Shown here: positions 24,199 to 31,964 of the stretch, piece after piece | Position numbering within the stretch: the stretch's first letter is position 1 | Layout of the letters: every line of letters begins with the position of its first letter | Source: a virus | DNA: 33,268 bases | Direction: 5' to 3' (one strand) | Virus record (IMG/VR): IMGVR_UViG_3300042465_002874 | Location: 1 to 33,268 of that record | Position numbers and translations under genes: made by a program | Notes under the pieces: model-generated | Told to the model about the DNA's origin: nothing | Seen by the model: the letters and a program-made list of their open reading frames with translations, nothing else | Database searches by the model: none

Positions 24199-25113
24199 TT
24201 AGGCAGGTACAGCTAGCACAACGCAAGCATCATCACGCAACTCACCAAGACCGTACAAGACGTCTGCGGTGAACAAGTTGCCCAAGTACTCTTGCTTGTA
24301 CTGAGTCTGCGAGCGCACCTCTTTCTGCATGGCCAAGACGGCGAAGTCTTTGTGGCCCAGGATAGCGATGCGAGCTGCCGTGGTGCCAGAGGTGACATCG
24401 GTGTTGGTAGTGACGTAAACGGGAGTTCCGTACAAGTCACCCATGTTGCCAGTCTTAATGGCAGTACCCGCACCAATGAAGGCCTGCTCAGTGAACCGGG
24501 CGGTACCACGCAGAGCATTCATCGAGGAAGGAGGGACCACCAAGAAGCGATCTTCCATGGGCACATCAGCATCATCCAGGCGTTGGATGGAGCGGCGCAG
24601 AGCCACGTCGGTGATGGCGCCTAGACCGGTGTTTGCGCCAGCAACGTAGGCTGTCACGCCGTCAGCACCAGAGAAGGCATTGGCGTACACGTTGGTGCCT
24701 GCGCCGCCATTGACGGAACGAGCCAGCTGAATCAGGTCGGTGTCAATCTGACGAGCCAACGCGTAGCCCGCATCTTGAGTGTAGAAGCCCCGCAACGAAG
24801 CCAGCGCTTGAGTCTCGACGATGTCTTCGATCAGACGGGAGTATTCAAAGTGCTTGTTGATGTTGATCAGGCGCTCACTCTCGGTAGCGGCGATCAGGGT
24901 CACCTGAGTAGACGCAGCCTTAGCGGAGGCAGTGCCGCGGGTAGGTGCGGGGATGTGAAGAGTATCGCCTTTCTTGCCGACAAAAGACATCGACTTGATC
25001 AGGTTAGCCATCACCAGCTTCTTTTTGAACGAAGCAATAACCTCGTCAGACCAGATTGCGGGGATGAATGAAGCGGCCGTAGCCTTTGTGACGTGAGTGG
25101 TACCGAGACCCAT
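24199..25113 (-). CDS. Major capsid protein (HK97-like fold), 304 aa
   Basis: The start THVTKATAASFIPAIWSDEV, then KKKLVMANLIKSMSF, is the usual podovirus capsid opening. A central segment ALARQIDTDLIQLARS corresponds to the spine-helix region, and DRFLVVPPSSMNALR, NMGDLYGTPVYVTTN and HKDFAVLAMQKEVR form the P- and A-domain strands of HK97-fold capsids. Length is typical. It lies directly after scaffold and before a terminator, as expected for the most abundant virion protein. AGGAT precedes ATG 25113. Confidence 0.92.
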   Translation of the reverse strand: MGLGTTHVTKATAASFIPAIWSDEVIASFKKKLVMANLIKSMSFVGKKGDTLHIPAPTRGTASAKAASTQVTLIAATESERLININKHFEYSRLIEDIVETQALASLRGFYTQDAGYALARQIDTDLIQLARSVNGGAGTNVYANAFSGADGVTAYVAGANTGLGAITDVALRRSIQRLDDADVPMEDRFLVVPPSSMNALRGTARFTEQAFIGAGTAIKTGNMGDLYGTPVYVTTNTDVTSGTTAARIAILGHKDFAVLAMQKEVRSQTQYKQEYLGNLFTADVLYGLGELRDDACVVLAVPA

Positions 25114-25170
25114 AATAGTAATCCTAAAAGAAATTGAAAGAGAAAGAGTGAACTGAAAGAGCAGTTGTTA

Positions 25171-26034
25171 TTACACTACTCGGCCATCGGCATAAGCTTT
25201 GAGAATTTCATCAGCCATTGCTTCATAGCGGGAAGGGTCAGAAGTCATCAAGCGCATGATGTCGCTTCGACGGTACTTCTTAGTAGCAGGCGTGGAAGCA
25301 GTGGTGCCTGTTGTGCCCACTGAGCCTGCCGCAAGAGTTGCAGCAATGGCCTTTGCTGTAGCAGCAGTTGGTTGTGTTACAAGAGCCGCCACTACTTTGT
25401 TGGCGCCGCTGGCTTTGAAGTTAGTGAGCAGCTCATCGGCGGCTTCCACGTCGAACTGATCTGCTAGCGCGTACATGCGAACCCTCATAGGACTAGCCTT
25501 AACCCACACAGCAAATTCTGGGGAACCAATTACCTGAGACATGTCAGGGTGGCTCTTGAGAACTTGTGCGGTTGACCGCTCTCGAGCAGCGAGGTCAGCA
25601 GCTTCTTTTGCAGCAGTCACCGCGGGATGCTTTGACACAGCGCGCGCAACAGCGGCTTCAGGGTCTGTAAAGAAGTCGTCTTCGTGCTCTTCTTGAACAG
25701 GAGGCTGAACTTCTTTAACGTTTGAGACAGTCAGAGACTTCTTCACAAGGTCATCTGCCAATTTGCGGACTTCGCCAATCTCAGAGGACTGCCGGCCGAT
25801 GTGGGCCTGAGCGTCTTCGAGCATTTGAGCGAGCTCTTCTTGAGACTTACCAGCGTAGCGGCCTGGAGGCTTTGGTTCAGCCTTTAACCCCGAACCCTCA
25901 ACTACGACTGTTTCGTCTTCATCGTCAAGCTTTGTAATATCCGAGATGTCATCCGGCGTCCCGGTAGTGTCATCTGTACCATTGAGCAGATTGGTTGTCT
26001 TTGTGGTTTCAATCTCGTCGTCGAACAATGCCAT
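25171..26034 (-). CDS. Capsid scaffolding protein, 287 aa
   Basis: The protein is acidic, with a disordered Asp/Thr-rich N-terminus, helical and coiled-coil-like central sequence (SQEELAQMLEDAQAHIGRQS) and a C-terminal helical end, KKYRRSDIMRLMTSDPSRYE, typical of podovirus scaffolds such as T7 gp9. It directs procapsid assembly by binding the capsid protein and leaves before DNA packaging. It sits between the portal block and the capsid gene, its classic place. AAGGA precedes ATG 26034. Extended low-complexity Ala/Thr sequence lies near 220-245. Confidence 0.88.
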   Translation of the reverse strand: MALFDDEIETTKTTNLLNGTDDTTGTPDDISDITKLDDEDETVVVEGSGLKAEPKPPGRYAGKSQEELAQMLEDAQAHIGRQSSEIGEVRKLADDLVKKSLTVSNVKEVQPPVQEEHEDDFFTDPEAAVARAVSKHPAVTAAKEAADLAARERSTAQVLKSHPDMSQVIGSPEFAVWVKASPMRVRMYALADQFDVEAADELLTNFKASGANKVVAALVTQPTAATAKAIAATLAAGSVGTTGTTASTPATKKYRRSDIMRLMTSDPSRYEAMADEILKAYADGRVV

Positions 26035-26138
26035 GATAAAATCCTTTATGAGCGCTCTTTCGAGGTTAGCTCTTCAATAACCCAGAGGTGCGGGTAGCCA
26101 CTTTAATGCTCAGTAAGTTACCGATTTATTACGGTTTA

Positions 26139-26345
26139 CTAAGCGTTTGATTCTTTTGCCTGTTTCTTGGCGCGATCAGAGGCCCAATTAGGACCCATCA
26201 CACCTACAGGGATGGTTGGAGCACTTACCTGACGGCCAGCGACGTGGCCACAAGTAGTACAGTGTATGCTAAGAGTATTAACATCGATATATTTCTCAGT
26301 GACATGACCGAAGTCACATTTGAAGTCGAAGAGTCTACGTGGCAT
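26139..26345 (-). CDS. FmdB-like zinc-ribbon protein, 68 aa
   Basis: MPRRLFDFKCDFGHVTEKYI, then a second knuckle CTTCGH and AGRQVSAPTIP, resemble FmdB-family regulatory zinc ribbons, which podoviruses often encode beside the portal. The second knuckle is a normal CxxC, while the first is atypical, with a single Cys followed by FGH rather than CxxC. Role unknown; a virion or transcriptional function has not been shown to my knowledge. Its ATG overlaps the upstream gene by 11 bases. Confidence 0.8.
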   Translation of the reverse strand: MPRRLFDFKCDFGHVTEKYIDVNTLSIHCTTCGHVAGRQVSAPTIPVGVMGPNWASDRAKKQAKESNA

Positions 26346-26571
26346 TTGAAGTCAGCTCCTCGTAAGCTCGCGTGAAGGTTTCACGACGGTTCAGGATGAG
26401 GGACAATTCAGTGATGCGACCTTGACGGTTCAACAGAGTGTCAGGAGTGACAGTGGAGATATTGCCTAAGACAACCAAGATGCCTTGTATGTCTTCGCAC
26501 ATGTCTTTCCAGCCTTTAGAGGTCATCATGTCAAACTGCGCTTCGTAGTACGCCTGTAGTTCGGGTGTCAT
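26335..26571 (-). CDS. Small head-region protein, 78 aa
   Basis: Starting at ATG 26571, which follows AAAGGA, the protein begins MTPELQAYYEAQFDMMTSKG, continues with WKDMCEDIQ and a helical remainder. Proteins with this helical opening recur between portal and scaffold in podoviruses; I know no established function. An upstream extension to 26643 exists in frame but would cover the ribosome-binding site. It overlaps the zinc-ribbon gene and is cotranscribed with portal. Confidence 0.75.
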   Translation of the reverse strand: MTPELQAYYEAQFDMMTSKGWKDMCEDIQGILVVLGNISTVTPDTLLNRQGRITELSLILNRRETFTRAYEELTSNAT

Positions 26572-26646
26572 TATTGTTATCCTTTCAAGATAGGTATAGG
26601 TGCCGGTTTGAGCCATAGAGAGCCGGCGTCTACTGAAAGCCAACTG

Positions 26647-28611
26647 TTAAATCGGTGGCTGGGGTGCAACTGGTGCGGCTGGCTGCTCTTGCGAGTCAGG
26701 GATGCCGTTGTTGTTCATATCAAAGTCAAGCTTCTGCTCGGCAAGGACAGTGTTAGCGAGTTGGATACGCTGATCGAAGGCTTGCTGATCGTCTTCACGC
26801 AAGTTGTTAGTAGCAGCAGCAATCAACTTAGCTTGCATCTCAATCGGCAGCAATTCAGTCTCTTTCATCATGTGTGAGACCTTAGCGCGAATCAAGGCGA
26901 GCTCAGCTTGCTTAATCTCTGCTTCGATGGCTTCGAGTGGGCTCTGCTCTTTCGGTTTTGACATGCCATCAAGCATCGTGATTATTTCCTGACGGTTCAT
27001 AACGCTACTGGAGGAGATGATGCCTTTCAGAAGAACAGGTAACACTGGGGTATTCGGTCCCAATGTCTGTAAGAGACCAATAAGCTTGGCACTCTCAAAT
27101 TCTCGCTGTAAGACGCCCATTGTGCCGACAGGGACAAACTTCATGTCTACTGAAGGGTACCGCTCAGGCTCAAGCTGCATCATCCGATACGCAACCATCT
27201 TCACAAATGGAATCAAGAAGGAATCTTGAAAGCTCACAAGTGCACGACGATAACGTTTAACTGACTGCGCAACCGATGCCGGCATACCATGTTGGCCTGC
27301 GCCTGCAGCAGCGGCCGATAAGCCATCAGTAGTGCCTGTCGCCTGCAATAGCATCCGCTCAATGTTCTGAGCTTCAACAACACCTTGGTTACTGGTAGTG
27401 CCAAACTTCAAAGGCATCAAGATGTCACTGGGGTTACCATTTGTAAGAATTGACTTACCTGCTTTGACTTCGAACTTGGTTCCTCGTGGGAGCCGCGTTG
27501 AGTCCATAGCGATCATCGGAGCAGTTGTGAGCGCCAATGAGTCAAAGTGAGCGCGCAGCTGAGCATCAAGAGCCTTTTGAGTACCCTGAGCCTTCTCAGC
27601 AGTACCACGGCCATAGAAGCCTTCTGCAAAGTCATCCTGATAGGAGACAACAGGTCGAGCTTCAAGTTCCCATGGAGACACGTTCTCTTTAAGAATCTCT
27701 GAGCCATTGCCAATGATAACGATTGCCTCAACGAGGTCAGCATAGTCATCATCTTCGTCTTCGTCAAAGAGCTCTACAACGCCCTCTTCAGCTGGTAAGA
27801 GTCGTCGAGGCACTTTACCGTAGTAAGTCAGCACTGTCACAAGATCACCGTTGTCTTGGACAATCATGTCATCGAGAGTTGTCAGGTCTTTCTCACGAGC
27901 AACCGGGTTAATCTCGACATCAAGGTAGATACCTTTAGTCTGCTTGTCAGCAACGTCAAACATTGCAACTTGACGTTCAATGGCACAGCCGAGGGCCTTC
28001 TTAACACTCTTTGAAGTGATGTCAATGAGGAAGTTCCGAGGGTGCACAGGGTTCAAGTACGCTCGAGTAACCTCTTTGGAAGAGATGCCTGTCTGTGCAA
28101 TGCCTGTCAAGTCCGGGATGGGCTTTGTAGCTGGAATAGACTCAGTCTCTTTGACTGTGACAACTTCACCAACACCAGTGCCGAAAAGCATCGCGTGGAG
28201 GACAATCTCAGAGATAGCAGTATCACATGCCGTGCTCTTCAAGTCTTCCTGCAATACCTTAGCGAGCTCTTCAATGTCCATTGAGTTGCCGTTAACATCT
28301 TTGATGTCATCCACAATGTCAAACCAGCGGCCAGTGGTGCCTTGGAGGGCTTCCATGATTTCAGCGTGGCGTGTCTCAACCGCTTGCTGCGTGGCAGGAC
28401 TAACGAAGCGAGAACGCTCAGAGTCCCGGGTCTTACCTGTGAAGCGGCCATAGAAAGCATCTTCGTAAGTACCCCAAGCAACTTGAAGGTTCTTGCGTTG
28501 TTCACGCCAAGTATCCGTGTGCTTTGTGATCCAAGCGATCAGTTTGTCATGGCGGGAGGCGTTAGGGTCTTTGACCTCCTCAGCATCACCCTCTTCTCGG
28601 TACATTTCCAT
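26647..28611 (-). CDS. Portal (head-tail connector) protein, 654 aa
   Basis: The portal forms the dodecameric ring through which DNA enters and leaves the head and to which terminase docks. SERSRFVSPATQQAVETRHA, then EIMEALQGTTGRWFDI, is a strong portal signature, followed by mixed alpha/beta sequence and a C-terminal helical, Gln-rich tail. Length is typical for large podovirus portals. I use ATG 28611, since the alternative at 28641 is a TTG overlapping the terminase stop; the true start is not certain. It follows terminase as usual. Confidence 0.92.
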   Translation of the reverse strand: MEMYREEGDAEEVKDPNASRHDKLIAWITKHTDTWREQRKNLQVAWGTYEDAFYGRFTGKTRDSERSRFVSPATQQAVETRHAEIMEALQGTTGRWFDIVDDIKDVNGNSMDIEELAKVLQEDLKSTACDTAISEIVLHAMLFGTGVGEVVTVKETESIPATKPIPDLTGIAQTGISSKEVTRAYLNPVHPRNFLIDITSKSVKKALGCAIERQVAMFDVADKQTKGIYLDVEINPVAREKDLTTLDDMIVQDNGDLVTVLTYYGKVPRRLLPAEEGVVELFDEDEDDDYADLVEAIVIIGNGSEILKENVSPWELEARPVVSYQDDFAEGFYGRGTAEKAQGTQKALDAQLRAHFDSLALTTAPMIAMDSTRLPRGTKFEVKAGKSILTNGNPSDILMPLKFGTTSNQGVVEAQNIERMLLQATGTTDGLSAAAAGAGQHGMPASVAQSVKRYRRALVSFQDSFLIPFVKMVAYRMMQLEPERYPSVDMKFVPVGTMGVLQREFESAKLIGLLQTLGPNTPVLPVLLKGIISSSSVMNRQEIITMLDGMSKPKEQSPLEAIEAEIKQAELALIRAKVSHMMKETELLPIEMQAKLIAAATNNLREDDQQAFDQRIQLANTVLAEQKLDFDMNNNGIPDSQEQPAAPVAPQPPI

Positions 28612-28637
28612 AATGGGTACTTTCAGTTGTTTAGGTG

Positions 28638-29900
28638 TCAATACCCGATGTATGGGTCAAGAATCTCATGCTCAGCTTCTTCGTAGTGGGATGCGAAGTT
28701 AACTGTGGCAACTTGAGCGATGTAGGCAAGAGAGTCAATACGGTCATCCTTGCTCGTAGGGGACGGAAACATTGAGAGTTGTTTCTTAACCTCAGTCCAA
28801 TCTTCATCCTCATTGAATGTGATCTGCCCATGCTCAAACTTAGCTTGGAGTGCGTAAGTGATTCGGTCAACCTTCTTCTGATTGCCGTGTGTCAACTCTT
28901 GAACGTGAATGTAGACACCATAGCGTCTCATCTCAAGCTCTAAAGTATCCATGACGGCGTTGCGGGACATACCACGCTCAATGCCGAAAGCAACAGGCTT
29001 GTACTTACGCAGCAAAGCAAGGATATGCGTTACAGTCTCTCTAACGGACCAACGGCCAGCGAGAATCTTTTCAACATACCACTTACCTTCGTCACTGATC
29101 TTCACTACTGAGAGCGCTGATTCATCGTTCTTAGACTTCTTGCCTTCAGAGGTATATTCGCCTCCAAAGCCTGCCAAGTCTCCAGTGATAACAAAGTCGC
29201 CATACTTGGGTTCTTTGCCGAGCTTAAAGAGTTCATCTTTGAAGATGTCAGAGCCAGGCGTCGTGAAGGATGCCATAAACTCAACTTCAAAAGTGTAAGC
29301 GCTCATTGTCTTATGAGCAGCCTCAATCTCACCACGATCAATAGTAGGATTATCGTATGTTGTCAAGTGAGTCGCTGACCACTCTTCATCACCACTCTCA
29401 AGAGCATAAACGTAGAGGTCATAGAAGCCATTGAAGCCATTAGGTGAGCTAATGAATAGTGCGCCACCTTTCAAGTCCGCTAGAGCAGGTCGAATCGTTC
29501 GGGTCCACATCTCCATGCCAGGATAGAAGGCAATCTCATCGAGCACACAGAACGCGAGTTTAAGACCTCGCATGCCGTCGGGAGCTTCCGCTGACCTAAA
29601 ACAGATTTTAACGCCATTATTGAGCAGGATGTCTCCTGCGTTAGAGTTAGAGGTCTTTATGAACTCTCTAGCCTCTTCAATCATGGCGTCGTAACCAATT
29701 TGCTTCGATTGGGCCGCAGTTGGGCCAACATAGCCGACGACTGAGCCTTTAGGAGCCTTTAGAGCTTCAGCAAGACAGCGCTTAATAGCGTAGTTACTCT
29801 TGCCACAGCGTCGCCCGGCGCAGACGACTTGAAAGCGTGCGCCTGAGGACCACAATAAGAGCTGCCATGGGAGCAGTACCCAATTGATGATGCTACTCAT
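28638..29900 (-). CDS. Large terminase subunit (ATPase-nuclease), 420 aa
   Basis: This motor packages DNA into the procapsid and cuts concatemers. Walker A is CAGRRCGKS (Lys34) and Walker B is FCVLDE (Asp121-Glu122). LFISSPNG a little later fits the coupling motif. The RNase H-like nuclease has candidate metal aspartates in ITGDLAGFGG, plus FGIERGMSRNAVMD and SKDDRIDSLAY. It is short compared with T7 gp19 (586 aa) but contains both domains. The ATG overlaps the small-subunit stop by eight bases. Confidence 0.94.
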   Translation of the reverse strand: MSSIINWVLLPWQLLLWSSGARFQVVCAGRRCGKSNYAIKRCLAEALKAPKGSVVGYVGPTAAQSKQIGYDAMIEEAREFIKTSNSNAGDILLNNGVKICFRSAEAPDGMRGLKLAFCVLDEIAFYPGMEMWTRTIRPALADLKGGALFISSPNGFNGFYDLYVYALESGDEEWSATHLTTYDNPTIDRGEIEAAHKTMSAYTFEVEFMASFTTPGSDIFKDELFKLGKEPKYGDFVITGDLAGFGGEYTSEGKKSKNDESALSVVKISDEGKWYVEKILAGRWSVRETVTHILALLRKYKPVAFGIERGMSRNAVMDTLELEMRRYGVYIHVQELTHGNQKKVDRITYALQAKFEHGQITFNEDEDWTEVKKQLSMFPSPTSKDDRIDSLAYIAQVATVNFASHYEEAEHEILDPYIGY

Positions 29901-30345
29901 AGCTACCTACGTCTGTGATGTCCTCTACAGAGCCTTGAGAGCCAACAACGGTAGCTGTTGAGTTTGTCAAGCCTGAGATATTGATGGAGATTGTTGGGGA
30001 CTGATTACCATTGACAGTCTTATCGAAGTGCGATAGAGGTAGTACGCGGTCAATGCACATCTTTAGAGCGCCCATTTGACCCGGGTGTGAGTCGTTGAGC
30101 GCAATAGTGATGAGCTTAGACATCAGTACTGGACCATTGTCACCCATCAGTAAGGCTTTGAACTCTTCGATGCGTGCGGCTTGACCGGGTGGACGCCCAA
30201 TTGGCTTGACTGGCGCCAATAGACCAACTCCAGGGATATTCGCTGCTCTAGCGACAGTCGTTGGCTTCCCCAAAGGAGTCTTTGGAGTATTGTTGATTTG
30301 CTGCTGTAAGAGCTCAGAGGCAGCAGACTTGATTGTAGTAGCCAC
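29893..30345 (-). CDS. Small terminase subunit, 150 aa
   Basis: GRPPGQAARIEEFKALLM, then ITIALNDSHPGQMGALKMCI and DRVLPLSHFDK, match the helical core of podovirus small terminases that recognise the packaging site. The Gly/Pro-rich N-terminus is probably flexible, and the Ser/Thr-rich C-terminus may contact the large subunit. It is the first gene of the minus-strand operon and begins at the edge of the repeat-rich gap, where its DNA target is expected to lie. Confidence 0.85.
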   Translation of the reverse strand: MATTIKSAASELLQQQINNTPKTPLGKPTTVARAANIPGVGLLAPVKPIGRPPGQAARIEEFKALLMGDNGPVLMSKLITIALNDSHPGQMGALKMCIDRVLPLSHFDKTVNGNQSPTISINISGLTNSTATVVGSQGSVEDITDVGSYE

Positions 30346-30443
30346 TTAAGAGCCCTTTGAGTGATGATTGACAGTAAGTAAGACCACCATCAGTGTTAAT
30401 ACAAAGTACTTAGAAGTACCATTGAGTTATTACTATAAGAATA

Positions 30444-30472
30444 ATTATAACAATAGCTCAATGAACCTTAAA
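30444..30472 (-). promoter_or_regulatory. Weak candidate promoter for the structural operon
   Basis: On the minus strand TATAAT lies at 30449-30444, about 100 bases before the small terminase ATG. The hexamer 17 bases upstream is TTTAAG, a poor match to TTGACA. The region is very AT-rich, so a chance match is possible. Confidence 0.3.
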
Positions 30473-30511
30473 GGACTTTAAAGACTCTATGATACATAAA
30501 GGACTTTAAAG
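30469..30511. repeat. Paired TAAAGGACTTTAAAG repeats
   Basis: TAAAGGACTTTAAAG occurs exactly at 30469-30483 and 30497-30511, a 28-base period. Each contains the palindrome CTTTAAAG, and a related CCTTTAAGG follows at 30553-30561. They lie 120-220 bases upstream of the small terminase start and could be terminase or regulator binding sites. Confidence 0.6.
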
Positions 30512-30559
30512 GTTGAAGCTTTATATTCAACAATAATAGCTATACTCAAAGACCTTTAA

Positions 30560-30728
30560 GGGCCTCCTACCTATAGGACGCACGAAGGCGATGATTATAG
30601 TTGTTCGACTCCGTCTTACAGTTATTACTGATATTCAGAGAACACCCAAGCCTTTTGAGCTCAGGTTTCTCACTGCACAGAATGACCCGTTTGGGCCTTA
30701 TACCTATAGGACGCACGAAGGCGATGAT
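30560..30728. repeat. 36-bp direct repeat containing CCTATAGG (two copies)
   Basis: Copies at 30560-30595 and 30693-30728 differ at only two bases: GGGCCT, two variable bases, then 28 identical bases starting TACCTATAGGACGC and ending GGCGATGAT. CCTATAGG is palindromic and resembles the CTATAGG start of T7-family promoters. Read on the minus strand the conserved part is mostly upstream of TATAGG, as expected for tandem phage promoters firing into the terminase operon. No phage RNA polymerase gene is in this window, so function is open. Confidence 0.65.
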
Positions 30729-30931
30729 CACTGTTAGGACGCTCAAGTGCATTAGAGTCCGTACCTTTATTACAGGCGCTCAGCACCGATACTCGTAATT
30801 TAGTTACAGGTATACTCTAGAGACTCTGAAGCACTCAGTCGTACTTTCAGCCAGCAAGTAGCAGTAACAATAACTCAAAGCATACTTTCTCTTTTTCTTT
30901 TTAGAATCAACAGCTTACGATCAAGGCTTCG

Positions 30932-30963
30932 GTGACTTTCGAGTGACTTTAGAGTACTATCGA
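30932..30963. repeat. 11-bp GTGACTTTNGA tandem repeat
   Basis: GTGACTTTCGA (30932-30942) and GTGACTTTAGA (30943-30953) are adjacent, followed by a diverged third unit GTACTATCGA. The period is close to one helical turn. It is a short element in the non-coding region with no known function. Confidence 0.45.
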
Positions 30964-31140
30964 GTGAGGTCTTTCTCAGAAGATGCTTTGTATTACTGTG
31001 GAAATGCGTTGAAAATGCGTTGTTTTGTGACGATGAGTTCCGTTTTGGCCTTTCGAGAGGCTTTGAAGCAGCACTATAAATCTACAGCTGCTGCGACGCC
31101 ACCCCCCCCCAGAGCCTCAAAGTCCTAACCAGCCTCAATC

Positions 31141-31325
31141 GCAACATCATGCAACAAGTGCGACGAAGTGTAACAAGTGCGACGAAGTGTAGCAAGTGCT
31201 TCAAAGTGCTCAGCCGTAACTAAATTACGTAACAGGATGTAAAAGTCGTAACGAATGGCAACGGATTGTAATAGATGCGACGGAGTGCTACGAAGTGCGT
31301 CAGAGTGTAACAAGTGCAACGGTGG
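31141..31325. repeat. Degenerate 9-10-bp tandem array, consensus GYRACRARGT
   Basis: Roughly 17 units alternate between 9 and 10 bases, for example GCAACAAGT, GCGACGAAGT, GTAACAAGT, GCGACGAAGT, GTAGCAAGT, GCTTCAAAGT at 31151-31207 and GCGACGGAGT, GCTACGAAGT, GCGTCAGAGT, GTAACAAGT at 31277-31315. Two units make a 19-bp higher repeat at 31151 and 31170. A diverged middle part contains GTAACTAAATTAC, an imperfect palindrome. Near-helical spacing suggests a phased protein-binding array. Confidence 0.7.
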
Positions 31326-31331
31326 TATACT
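31323..31331 (+). promoter_or_regulatory. Candidate extended -10 box TGGTATACT
   Basis: TGGTATACT fits an extended -10 (TGn plus TATACT). The 14-mer GGTATACTTTAGAG here recurs with one change at 30809-30822 (GGTATACTCTAGAG). No good -35 is present. The nearby ribosome-binding-like AGAGGA would fall at the transcript start, so it does not fit with the short ORF that follows. Confidence 0.3.
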
Positions 31332-31393
31332 TTAGAGGATTCTTATGGTAAGAGAGCTGAGCAAGGACCCTAAAGGCTATAAAGCAACTTCAA

Positions 31394-31466
31394 AGTATCT
31401 TTATAGTCACTCAGTATCTTTATAGTCGCTTCATCCACATCGCATCTGCTCAGTCATAAAGATACT
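31394..31466. repeat. AGTATCTTTATAGTC repeats, 19-bp period plus inverted half
   Basis: AGTATCTTTATAGTC occurs at 31394-31408 and 31413-31427, a 19-base period, and ATAAAGATACT, the inverse of its first eleven bases, occurs at 31456-31466. The inverted copy could pair with either direct copy to make a stem-loop. Confidence 0.65.
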
Positions 31467-31483
31467 ACTTAGTAATAAAAGAT

Positions 31484-31577
31484 CTATCAAGTAACTCTAT
31501 GACTATCAAGTAACTCTATGACTATCAAGTAACTCTATGACTATCAAGTAACTCTATGACTATCAAGTAACTCTATG
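31484..31577. repeat. Five 19-bp iteron-like tandem repeats
   Basis: CTATCAAGTAACTCTATGA is repeated head to tail starting at 31484, 31503, 31522, 31541 and 31560; the first four are perfect and the fifth lacks only its last base. Perfect identity means recent amplification or strong selection. Iteron arrays of this unit size often bind initiator or regulator proteins, but no such gene is identified here. Confidence 0.92.
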
Positions 31578-31685
31578 TCATTAAGACTATTATCACAATT
31601 CATTGATAAAGTAAACACTTAAAGTGCAACAGTTGGTCACAGAGTTCTATATAGCTTTGAGCTATCAATTGTTGATTCTTTAAGA

Positions 31686-31791
31686 CACCACAATGTGGCG
31701 GAGTTTAATGGTCTTTTGGGAGCTTTAAATTTAGAGTTGATGCTAGCACCAAGGCCTAAGGCATTAAGCCAACTGGGACCCATTAAGCCAA
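31686..31791 (+). repeat. Intergenic 95-bp element, divergent copy M
   Basis: CACCACAAT at 31686-31694, AGCTTTAAATTTAGAG at 31721-31736, TAGCACCAAGGCCTAAGGC at 31744-31762 and GACCCATTAAGCCA at 31777-31790 line up in order with the blocks of the copies at 9575, 9748 and 33069. It is the only copy not directly downstream of a recognisable gene. Confidence 0.5.
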
Positions 31792-31884
31792 CAATAGCTG
31801 CTGTTGGTCTATCATAAAGCTTTAAAGAATCATCAAGGCTATCAGTCTCATCAGCTTCGTGTTGCACACTGTTACACTTTAGTG

Positions 31885-31915
31885 GCTTAGAAGAGCTTAG
31901 AAGAGCTTAGAAGAG
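31885..31915. repeat. Three 10-bp GCTTAGAAGA repeats upstream of a TATAAT box
   Basis: GCTTAGAAGA is repeated three times without spacing (31885, 31895, 31905), ending about 13 bases before a TATAAT at 31928. A 10-bp period places each unit on the same face of the helix, as expected for an activator-binding array. Confidence 0.75.
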
Positions 31916-31933
31916 CCTTTATTGAACTATAAT
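31905..31933 (+). promoter_or_regulatory. Candidate promoter P1 (TATAAT 31928-31933)
   Basis: A perfect TATAAT is preceded at 17 bases by GCTTAG, a poor -35, within the GCTTAGAAGA repeats. Weak -35 plus phased repeats suggests activator dependence. The motif TGTTACAC lies at 31870-31877. A 12-codon ORF with a good ribosome-binding site follows. Confidence 0.4.
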
Positions 31934-31964
31934 ATATTTAACAGCAACAAACAAGGATAACTAA

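Noticed and set aside
28612-28641. TTG start adding ten residues to the portal
   Set aside because: It is a rare start codon inside the terminase stop region; ATG 28611 is more likely, though not proven.
30368-30373. Perfect TTGACA -35 hexamer
   Set aside because: No acceptable -10 lies 15-19 bases downstream.
30600-30625. GTTCGACTCC, resembling a tRNA T-loop
   Set aside because: Flanking bases do not form a T-stem and no acceptor, D or anticodon arms are found.
30943-31128. 61-codon plus-strand ORF with GTG start
   Set aside because: It begins within 11-bp repeats, runs through the C9 tract as a Pro run, lacks a ribosome-binding site and has a composition unlike neighbouring proteins.
31125-31319. 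64-codon minus-strand ORF
   Set aside because: It is the translation of the degenerate 9-10-bp array; apparent peptide repeats come from the DNA repeats.
31345-31425. 26-codon ORF after AGAGGA
   Set aside because: The only nearby promoter-like box would start transcription at the ribosome-binding site, and the frame runs into the 19-bp repeats; kept as an observation rather than a gene.
31484-31577. CRISPR-like array
   Set aside because: The 19-bp units are contiguous with no spacers.
31637-31867. 76-codon minus-strand ORF with GTG start
   Set aside because: It has no ribosome-binding site, overlaps the diverged 95-bp element, and the product shows no family-like pattern.
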